Shown here one piece after another: positions 1-4,355 of a stretch of 5,439 nt of DNA (its first letter is position 1; each line of letters begins with the position of its first letter). Made by a program: the position numbers and the translations under genes. The stretch spans positions 1 to 5,439 of the forward strand of contig JACQFK010000598.1 in the NCBI GenBank assembly GCA_016200125.1, given 5' to 3'. The notes beneath the pieces are model-generated. The model saw nothing but the letters and a program-made list of their open reading frames with translations, searched no databases and had not been told where the DNA came from. The DNA is from Planctomycetota bacterium (GTDB taxonomy: Bacteria > Planctomycetota > MHYJ01 > JACPRB01).

Positions 1-860
1 GTCGTGGCGAGCGGGATCATCACGAGGACCAGGAAGAACATGAGCATGCGGCCGAGCGCCTTGGTGTAGGCGCCGAAGCCGCCGACGATGGCCAGGCCGA
101 TGAGGATGAACAGGATCTTCGAGCCGCCCCCGAAGAAGTCCATCAGCTGCAGGGTGACGAGGACGCCCACGATCGCGGCGCCGAGAACGCCGAACTCCGA
201 GAGCATTTCCTTGGTCGTGACGCCCTGGCTGACGCGTTCCTGGACGGGGAACTTCTGGCCGATCAGCATCACGAGATACACGATGGCAGGAAGACCGATG
301 ATGCCGATCTTCACGCCCCACTTGACGTCGCCCATGAAGATCACGGTCATGCCCGCGATCACGAGACCTCCCGGCCAGCCGGCGTGAAGGATGTTCAGCC
401 ACTTTGTCTTTTCCCGGCTGAACATCGTCGCGACGACGGGATTGATGAAGGATTCCACGGTGCCGTTGGCGAGGCCGAGGATCAGGCTGCCCCAGTAGAG
501 CAGCTCGTAGGCCGTCTTGGTGTCGGGCGTCGCGCCGTGGGAGACGAAGTAGGCGCTCACGCCCATGATGGTCCAGATCAGGTGGCCCGCGAAGGCCATG
601 AACATCGCGGTCTTGTAGCCGATGCGGTCGATGAACAGGCTGAACCCGATGATGCTGACCGCGAAGGGCCAGATGCCGATGCCGGCCAGGCGTCCGGCCT
701 GCGCGGGGTCCAGATGGAACTCGGTCGCCCAGGTGTTGATCAGGAAGAGGCGCGTGATGAAGCCGAAAGCGGTGGTGACCAGGGCGATGAAGCAGCCCCA
801 GAACAGCGCCTTTTGGCTCGCTGCAGCGCTGGGCCCGTCGCCGGCGGTGGATTCAGACAT
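1..860 (-). CDS. MFS permease, N-terminal 286 residues (3' end outside window)
   Basis: Major facilitator superfamily transporter in the inner membrane, probably importing a sugar or sugar-derived acid; the substrate cannot be read from sequence. The reading frame is open from the ATG at 860 to the window edge, giving 286 residues of a family usually 400-450 long. A short polar N-terminus (about 1-16) is followed by hydrophobic segments near 17-41, 54-77, 83-105, 118-145, 155-176, 182-201, 220-243, 248-268 and 271-286. The loop after the second segment reads [10 protein letters not shown] (76-85), matching the MFS motif A pattern (D-R-x-G-x-K/R). [10 protein letters not shown] (132-141) and LHAGWPGG (158-165) are typical of a sugar-permease-like MFS group frequent in Planctomycetes and Verrucomicrobia (from memory, not searched). 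A GGGAGGG ribosome-binding site at 865-871 lies four bases before the ATG and fixes the start. It has its own promoter (944-972), so it can be transcribed separately from the upstream CoA-transferase gene. Confidence 0.88.
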   Translation of the reverse strand, partial: MSESTAGDGPSAAASQKALFWGCFIALVTTAFGFITRLFLINTWATEFHLDPAQAGRLAGIGIWPFAVSIIGFSLFIDRIGYKTAMFMAFAGHLIWTIMGVSAYFVSHGATPDTKTAYELLYWGSLILGLANGTVESFINPVVATMFSREKTKWLNILHAGWPGGLVIAGMTVIFMGDVKWGVKIGIIGLPAIVYLVMLIGQKFPVQERVSQGVTTKEMLSEFGVLGAAIVGVLVTLQLMDFFGGGSKILFILIGLAIVGGFGAYTKALGRMLMFFLVLVMIPLAT

Positions 861-864
861 TTTT

Positions 865-871
865 CCCTCCC
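865..871 (-). promoter_or_regulatory. Ribosome-binding site of the MFS permease gene
   Basis: On the minus strand the sequence reads GGGAGGG followed by AAAA and the ATG at 860. The purine-rich match to the Shine-Dalgarno consensus decides the start. No other in-frame start candidate lies close by with a comparable site. Confidence 0.75.
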
Positions 872-943
872 TTTCGCGTCGCTTGACGGCCCCCCTCGGG
901 ACCGGAATGAAGACTCAATCCCCAGACCGTTGATGTTCGGCAA

Positions 944-972
944 ATTATGGGCTGTCACCCCATAAGTGTCAA
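944..972 (-). promoter_or_regulatory. Sigma-70-type promoter driving the MFS permease
   Basis: On the minus strand a perfect -35 hexamer TTGACA (972-967) is separated by exactly 17 bases from CATAAT (949-944), which matches five of six positions of the -10 consensus. The expected transcription start is near 937, leaving a leader of roughly 75 bases before the ATG at 860. It lies in the gap between the CoA-transferase stop (1032) and the permease start. The spacer and -10 box are covered by an inverted repeat (945-965), which points to repression or other control at this promoter. Assignment is by consensus match only. Confidence 0.7.
945..965. promoter_or_regulatory. Candidate operator: inverted repeat overlapping the permease promoter
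   Basis: Perfect 7-bp inverted repeat TTATGGG (945-951) and CCCATAA (959-965), separated by seven bases. It is A/T-tipped and lies between the -35 and -10 boxes of the permease promoter, covering most of the -10. There is no T-run after it, so a terminator is unlikely. Read on the minus strand, its arms and centre resemble the inverted repeat at 4225-4242 in the divergent region, suggesting a common DNA-binding regulator, most simply the XylR-like protein encoded here. Half-site spacing differs by about 3 bp between the two sites, which weakens the case. Confidence 0.5.
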
Positions 973-1031
973 CCACTTCTTCCAGTCGGCCCGAGCAGAC
1001 TAATCCGCGTTAGGAGGGCGGGGGATGCGAT

Positions 1032-2159
1032 CTAAACGACCCCGCCGCTCCGGAACCGGGCGATCGAACCAGCGTCGTAGCCCAGCTCTCGCAGGATCTC
1101 GTCGCTGTGTTCGCCGAGGCGCGGCGCCGGCCGATGGGTGCGTCCGGGGGCCAGGGGGGAGCCGACGATCCCCGCGCCCGTCATCCCGCGCTCCCGGAGC
1201 GGCGGCAGGGCCAGGCCCGCCGCCACGTCGTTCACCGGCGTCGCCGGAATGTCGCGCGCCTGGAGCAGCGCGAGCCAGTCGGCCGTCGCCTTCGAGCGGA
1301 AGACGGGCTCGAGATGGGCCTCCAGGGCGACGCGGTTCTCCACCCGCTTCGAATTGTCGGAGAATCGGGCGTCCTGGAGCAATTCGGGACGGCCGATTGC
1401 CCGGCAGAGGCGCTCCCAGATCGGCTGACTGCCTCCGGCGACCACGATGTAGCCGTCGCGCGTCGGGTAGGCCTGATAGGGGACGATCGACGGATGCCGC
1501 GACCCCATCCGCTCCGGCGAAATCCCCGTGGCCAGCACGTTCTGCGCCAGGTAGCTGAGGGAGGCCGCCGCGCAATCGAGCATCGAGACGTCGATCCGCC
1601 GTCCGCGGCCCGTCTCCGTCCGCTCGAGAAGCGCGGACAGCACCGCCTGCGCCGCGTAGTGGGCCGTGAAGAGGTCGATGACGGCGACGCCGACGCGCAC
1701 CGGCGGCGCGCCGGCCTCGCCCGTGATGCTCATCCAGCCCGACTCCGCCTGCAGGGCCAGGTCGTAGGCGGGACGGCCCTTCCAGGGGCCCGTCTGGCCG
1801 TAGCCGGTGATGGAGCAGAAGACGAGACGGGGGTGGAGCCGCGAGAGGGCCTCGTAGCCGAGCCCGAGGCCGTCGAGCTCCCCGGCGCGGAAGTTCTCGA
1901 TCAGCACGTCGCTCGCCGCCGCGAGGCGCCGGAAGATCTCCTGCCCCTCCGGCGACTTCAGGTTGAGCGTGAGGCTCCGCTTGTTGCGGTTGACGCTGAG
2001 GTAGTAGGCGCTCTGGCCGTCCTGCCAGGGCGGCCCCCAGGCGCGGGTCTGGTCCCCCTCGCCGGGACGCTCGACCTTGACCACCTCGTGGCCCAGATCG
2101 CCCAGCATCATCGCGGCGTAGGGTCCGGCCAGGACCCGCGACGCGTCCAGGATCTTCAG
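1032..2159 (-). CDS. Class III CoA-transferase (CaiB/BaiF/Frc family), CTG start
   Basis: Transfers coenzyme A between carboxylic acids through an aspartyl-CoA intermediate; cytoplasmic and usually dimeric. From the proposed CTG start it has 375 residues, near the family's usual 380-400. The N-terminal stretch LDASRVLAGPYAAMMLGDLG is the family signature; EVVKVERPGEGDQTR, NRNKRSLTLNLKSPEG, the GYGQTGP loop and RPAYD follow in the expected order. D162 in GVAVIDLFTA aligns with catalytic Asp169 of Oxalobacter formyl-CoA transferase. The C-terminus (ELGYDAGSIARF...GVV) looks complete. The first ATG is at 2111 and would remove 16 residues of the signature, whereas CTG at 2159 has GGGAAGG (2168-2174) eight bases upstream and starts four bases after the stop of the isomerase gene, indicating translational coupling. 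Substrates are unknown. Its place behind a sugar isomerase suggests activation of a sugar-derived or other carboxylate (inference). Confidence 0.88.
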   Translation of the reverse strand: MKILDASRVLAGPYAAMMLGDLGHEVVKVERPGEGDQTRAWGPPWQDGQSAYYLSVNRNKRSLTLNLKSPEGQEIFRRLAAASDVLIENFRAGELDGLGLGYEALSRLHPRLVFCSITGYGQTGPWKGRPAYDLALQAESGWMSITGEAGAPPVRVGVAVIDLFTAHYAAQAVLSALLERTETGRGRRIDVSMLDCAAASLSYLAQNVLATGISPERMGSRHPSIVPYQAYPTRDGYIVVAGGSQPIWERLCRAIGRPELLQDARFSDNSKRVENRVALEAHLEPVFRSKATADWLALLQARDIPATPVNDVAAGLALPPLRERGMTGAGIVGSPLAPGRTHRPAPRLGEHSDEILRELGYDAGSIARFRSGGVV

Positions 2160-2163
2160 TCGG

Positions 2164-3009
2164 TTAGCCTTCCCAGCTCTGCTTCATGAAGGCGAGGCCG
2201 TCCTTGGCGAGCGTCTCCTCGTCGACGAACATCTTCCGCCAGATCTTCGTCGCGGCCGCGAGCGCCGGGAGGCCCTGGCCGAAGGCCTCGATGACGAGCA
2301 GGTCCTTGTAGCCGATCCGCTTCAGGTTCTCCCAGTTCGCCTTCCAGTTGACGCCGCCCTTGCCGGGCGTGCTCCGGTCGTTCTCGGAGATGTGGACGTG
2401 GCACATGAGGTCCTTGCAGGCGTCGAGCGCCTCCGCGATGTTCTTCTCCTCGATGTTGGCGTGGAAGGTGTCGTACATCATCTTGACGTTGGGGTGGTCG
2501 ATCTCCTTCACGAGCTTCGCGGTGTCCGCCGCGCAGTTGAGGAGGTAGATCTCGAAGCGGTTGAGGTATTCGAGGCACATCGTGACGCCCGCCTTCTTCG
2601 CGTGGTCGCCCGCCTCGCGCAGGCCTTCGGCGGCCCACTTGAGCTCCTGCGGGGTGGGGCCCTTGCCGCTGAAGACGCCGAGCGCCGCATAGAGCGGGCC
2701 GACGAGCTTCTTCACGCCCATCGCCTGGCAGCAGTCGATGACCGCCTTCAGGTGCTTCACGCCGGCGGCGCGCTGCTTCTTGTCCTCGCCGACCAGGTTG
2801 TTGTCGGCGTTCAGGCAGGTCACGGCGGAGCGCTCGAGGCCGAGGTCGTCGAGCTTCTTCGCCAGGACGGCGAGCTTCTTCGGGTTCGGGTCGAAGATCG
2901 GGATCTCGACGAGGTCGAAGCCCGTCTTCTTGAGCCGCTCGAAGAGCGCGGGGAACTCGGGCGTCGTGCAGTCGCCCGTCCAGAGCAGCATGTTCATGCC
3001 GTACTTCAT
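2164..3009 (-). CDS. Ketose 3-epimerase-like sugar isomerase (xylose-isomerase-like TIM barrel)
   Basis: Metal-dependent TIM-barrel enzyme of the AP-endonuclease-2/xylose isomerase-like family, closest in motifs to D-tagatose/D-psicose 3-epimerases; expected to epimerise or isomerise a keto-sugar in the cytoplasm. The product has 281 residues, near the usual 280-300. All four expected metal ligands are visible: E147 in CLEYLNRFE, D180 in MMYDTFHANIEE, H206 in CHVHISENDR and E241 in VIEAF, corresponding to Glu152, Asp185, His211 and Glu246 of the Pseudomonas cichorii enzyme. R212 matches the conserved substrate-contacting Arg that follows the His motif. The start at 3009 (MKYGMN) is chosen over the ATG at 3039 because AGGAG lies six bases upstream and homologues begin this way; the longer start would place residues on the heptamer repeat. 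It follows the regulator gene by 53 bp and is four bases from the CoA-transferase start, so it is probably in one operon with both. Other members of the fold (hydroxypyruvate isomerase, inosose or 3-keto-sugar enzymes) cannot be excluded. Confidence 0.9.
   Translation of the reverse strand: MKYGMNMLLWTGDCTTPEFPALFERLKKTGFDLVEIPIFDPNPKKLAVLAKKLDDLGLERSAVTCLNADNNLVGEDKKQRAAGVKHLKAVIDCCQAMGVKKLVGPLYAALGVFSGKGPTPQELKWAAEGLREAGDHAKKAGVTMCLEYLNRFEIYLLNCAADTAKLVKEIDHPNVKMMYDTFHANIEEKNIAEALDACKDLMCHVHISENDRSTPGKGGVNWKANWENLKRIGYKDLLVIEAFGQGLPALAAATKIWRKMFVDEETLAKDGLAFMKQSWEG
2168..2174 (-). promoter_or_regulatory. Ribosome-binding site supporting the CTG start of the CoA-transferase
   Basis: GGGAAGG on the minus strand lies inside the last codons of the isomerase gene, eight bases before CTG at 2159. 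An in-frame TGA within the isomerase coding region limits how far upstream translation could begin, and no ATG, GTG or TTG lies in frame between that stop and the ATG at 2111, so CTG is the best remaining start. Confidence 0.5.
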
Positions 3010-3015
3010 GGGGTT

Positions 3016-3022
3016 CTCCTTT
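3016..3022 (-). promoter_or_regulatory. Ribosome-binding site of the sugar isomerase
   Basis: AAAGGAG on the minus strand, six bases before ATG at 3009. It decides between this start and the in-frame ATG at 3039, which has no comparable site and lies inside the heptamer repeat. Confidence 0.75.
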
Positions 3023-3028
3023 TGAAAA

Positions 3029-3066
3029 GCATCAAGCATTAAGCATCAAGGGGCATCGGGCATCAA
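3029..3066. repeat. Interrupted heptanucleotide tandem repeat, consensus GCATCAA
   Basis: Five 7-bp units are visible on the plus strand: GCATCAA (3029-3035), GCATTAA (3036-3042), GCATCAA (3043-3049), then an extra GGG, GCATCGG (3053-3059) and GCATCAA (3060-3066). The array fills most of the gap between the regulator and isomerase genes. It includes the regulator's TGA stop at 3065-3063, and its left end is seven bases from the isomerase ribosome-binding site. It is AT-richer than its surroundings. Function unknown; it could be a slippage-prone simple repeat. Confidence 0.8.
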
Positions 3067-4208
3067 GCTTTTGGAGCACGCGGTTTGGCCTCCAGGCGGA
3101 ACTTGCCGGGGGTCGTGCCCGACTCGCGCTTGAAGGCCACGCTCATGTACTCGGGATGGTCGAAGCCGGCGAGCGTCGCGATCCGCTCCAGCGAGTGATC
3201 GGTCTCCGCCAGCAGCTGCTTCACGCGCTCGATGCGGAAGCGGACGAGGTCCTGGTGGGGCGTCCGGCCGGTCGACTTCCGGTAGCGGCTATCCATGACC
3301 CGGCGGGAGAGCGGGACCACCCGGAGCAGGTCGCCGATCGTCGCCCCGTCGCAGGCGTGCTCGCGGATGAAGCGCACCGCGGCGGCGATCTCGCGGTCGG
3401 CGAGGGCGAGCACGTCGGTCGACTGCCGCGTCTCGATGCCGATCGGCGGGATCAGGTGGCCCTTGGGGGCGATCCGCTCGCCGCCCATCATGCGGTCGAG
3501 CAGCGCGGCGGCCTCGTAGCCCGTGCGGTGGGTGTTCGGGATGACGCTCGTGAGCGGTGGCGAGGTCAGGCTGCAGAGGAGCGGGTCGTTGTCTACGCCG
3601 ATCACCGCGATCTCCTCGGGCACCGCGACGCCGTTCTCGCGGCAGACGTCGAGCAGCTGCTGCGCCTTGATGTCGTAGCAGGCCATGATGCCCGCGGGCC
3701 GCGGGAGCTTCCGCACCCAGGCGAGCAGCGCGTTGTGCTCCTTCACCCAGGGGTCGCTGCCCGACGATTCGTAGACGTCGACGCTCACGCCCGCGTCGCG
3801 CCCCAGCTTGCGGACCTGCTCCGCCCGCCAGCGCGACCAGTTGAAGCGCGACTCGCCGCAGAAGGCCAGGTGGCGGAAGCCGCGCTCCAGCAGGTGGTCC
3901 ACCGCGAGCTTCGCGATGGCCGCGTCGTCGGTCTCGACCCAGGGGATCGACCGGATGTGGCGGCCCGCGCTCACGTCGACGACGGGAAGCCCCGTCCGCG
4001 CCACCGCGCGGGCGATCGCCCTCGTCTCGATGCGCGCGATGACGCCGTCGCCCCGCCAGCGGGGCGGCACGTCGCCGCGGCCGAGCTCGGGCAGGTAGAT
4101 CGACCAGGGCTTGTGCTGGCGGACGTAGGCCATGATGCCCGCCAGCAGCCCCCGCGCGTAGGCGTTGGAGGTCTCGACCAGGAGCGCGACCGAGCGGCGC
4201 TTCCTCAC
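3063..4208 (-). CDS. XylR-like transcriptional regulator (LacI-type sensor domain plus AraC DNA-binding domain)
   Basis: DNA-binding regulator with the same architecture as E. coli XylR (381 residues against 392): a periplasmic-binding-protein-like sugar-sensing domain (about 6-270) followed by an AraC/XylS domain (about 274-375). Conserved sensor-domain segments are VALLVETSNAYARGLL (7-22), the DGVIARI stretch (54-60), GFRHLAFCG (110-118) and AVIGVDNDPLLCSLTSPPL (201-219). The DNA-binding part has two helix-turn-helix units, near 289-315 and 338-364, the latter ending in the typical SVAFKRESGTTPGKFR. It probably binds a sugar and activates its own operon and the divergent dehydrogenase gene; the ligand is unknown. 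The start is GTG at 4208, chosen because it gives an N-terminus of the length seen in XylR; no strong ribosome-binding site precedes it. A short in-frame-shifted ORF ends exactly on it (GTGA overlap). The gene is probably first in an operon with the isomerase. Confidence 0.9.
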   Translation of the reverse strand: MRKRRSVALLVETSNAYARGLLAGIMAYVRQHKPWSIYLPELGRGDVPPRWRGDGVIARIETRAIARAVARTGLPVVDVSAGRHIRSIPWVETDDAAIAKLAVDHLLERGFRHLAFCGESRFNWSRWRAEQVRKLGRDAGVSVDVYESSGSDPWVKEHNALLAWVRKLPRPAGIMACYDIKAQQLLDVCRENGVAVPEEIAVIGVDNDPLLCSLTSPPLTSVIPNTHRTGYEAAALLDRMMGGERIAPKGHLIPPIGIETRQSTDVLALADREIAAAVRFIREHACDGATIGDLLRVVPLSRRVMDSRYRKSTGRTPHQDLVRFRIERVKQLLAETDHSLERIATLAGFDHPEYMSVAFKRESGTTPGKFRLEAKPRAPKA

Positions 4209-4224
4209 GGGGCGGTAAGAATTC

Positions 4225-4242
4225 TCATGGTCACAGCCATGA
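4225..4242. promoter_or_regulatory. Candidate operator: inverted repeat TCATGG-6-CCATGA
   Basis: Perfect 6-bp arms TCATGG (4225-4230) and CCATGA (4237-4242) separated by TCACAG. It lies 17 bases upstream of the regulator's GTG start and about 113 bases upstream of the dehydrogenase ATG. Its plus-strand sequence resembles the minus-strand sequence of the repeat at 945-965: both have T-C/T-ATGG, a centre ending T-C/G-ACAG, and CCAT-G/A-A, each oriented toward its downstream gene. This makes it a candidate binding site for the XylR-like regulator. Confidence 0.5.
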
Positions 4243-4279
4243 TACGTCTGTCCAAGGGGGTGGACCGGTCAAATATCTC

Positions 4280-4285
4280 AATAAT
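4280..4285 (+). promoter_or_regulatory. Possible -10 box of the dehydrogenase gene
   Basis: AATAAT matches five of six positions of the -10 consensus and is in the only AT-rich patch upstream of the ATG at 4356. The position 17 bases upstream reads GGGGTG and does not resemble a -35 box, so any promoter here would need an activator. Low certainty. Confidence 0.3.
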
Positions 4286-4341
4286 TTTGCGCGGGTTCTC
4301 ATGGCGCCGGCCCGGAGCGCGGGGTAGCGTATCGGCGTAAC

Positions 4342-4350
4342 GAGGAGGAG
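4342..4350 (+). promoter_or_regulatory. Ribosome-binding site of the dehydrogenase gene
   Basis: GAGGAGGAG ends five bases before ATG at 4356. This strong Shine-Dalgarno match fixes the start. Confidence 0.8.
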
Positions 4351-4355
4351 CCATC

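Larger units (their letters stand above)
861..1031. other. Intergenic region between CoA-transferase and MFS permease
   Basis: A 171-bp non-coding gap. It holds the promoter and inverted repeat described separately (944-972), plus the ribosome-binding site of the permease. Between the CoA-transferase stop and the promoter (973-1031) I found no convincing hairpin followed by T residues, so there is no visible intrinsic terminator, and read-through from the upstream operon into the permease remains possible. Confidence 0.6.
4222..4304 (+). repeat. Pair of 9-bp direct repeats TTCTCATGG
   Basis: Identical TTCTCATGG copies at 4222-4230 and 4296-4304, 74 bp apart start to start, which is close to seven helical turns. 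Each copy contains the TCATGG half-site of the inverted repeat at 4225-4242. AraC-type regulators commonly bind direct half-sites on one face of the helix, and distant pairs can support looping, so this may be a regulatory pair; the match is short enough that chance is possible. Confidence 0.4.
4209..4355. promoter_or_regulatory. Divergent regulatory region between regulator and dehydrogenase genes
   Basis: This 147-bp non-coding gap separates two divergent start codons and is AT-richer than its flanks around 4266-4290. It contains an inverted repeat (4225-4242), a 9-bp direct repeat TTCTCATGG at 4222-4230 and 4296-4304, a GTCCA/TGGAC inverted repeat (4250-4265) and an 8-bp palindrome GACCGGTC (4263-4270). 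AATAAT at 4280-4285 is a possible -10 for the dehydrogenase; no matching -35 is seen, as expected for an activator-dependent promoter. On the minus strand TATCAT (4244-4239) is a possible -10 for the regulator, also without a good -35. Confidence 0.65.

Noticed and set aside
88..965. Plus-strand open frames opposite the MFS permease (88-387, 384-965, 622-933)
   Set aside because: Products are Pro/Arg-rich or Asp/Glu/Gly-rich with no domain. The minus strand encodes a hydrophobic multi-span protein with its own promoter and ribosome-binding site.
945..965. Rho-independent terminator
   Set aside because: The inverted repeat has short A/T-tipped arms and no T-run on either strand; it coincides with a near-consensus promoter, so an operator is the better reading.
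1107..2189. Long plus-strand open frame of 360 codons opposite the CoA-transferase
   Set aside because: It is a mirror of a high-GC gene with strong third-position bias. The translation is low-complexity Arg/Ala/Gly/Val-rich with no recognisable domain, while the minus strand carries a full CaiB/Frc protein.
3019..3029. CTTTT-G-AAAAG inverted repeat next to the isomerase ribosome-binding site
   Set aside because: The one-base centre cannot form an RNA hairpin with these arms, and the pattern is easily produced by chance from the A-rich run before the ribosome-binding site.
3010..3039. Isomerase start at the ATG at 3039 giving a 10-residue N-terminal extension
   Set aside because: No ribosome-binding site precedes it, the extension falls on the heptamer repeat, and homologous proteins begin at the equivalent of MKYGMN at 3009.
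4263..4270. GACCGGTC palindrome as a LacI-type operator
   Set aside because: The central ACCGGT resembles LacI-family sites, but the local regulator has an AraC-type DNA-binding domain and the palindrome is only 8 bp with mismatched flanks, so chance in GC-rich DNA is likely.
3156..4340. Plus-strand open frame of 394 codons opposite the regulator
   Set aside because: Composition is Arg/Ala/Val/Asp/His-rich with no domain; the complete XylR-like protein on the minus strand explains the sequence.
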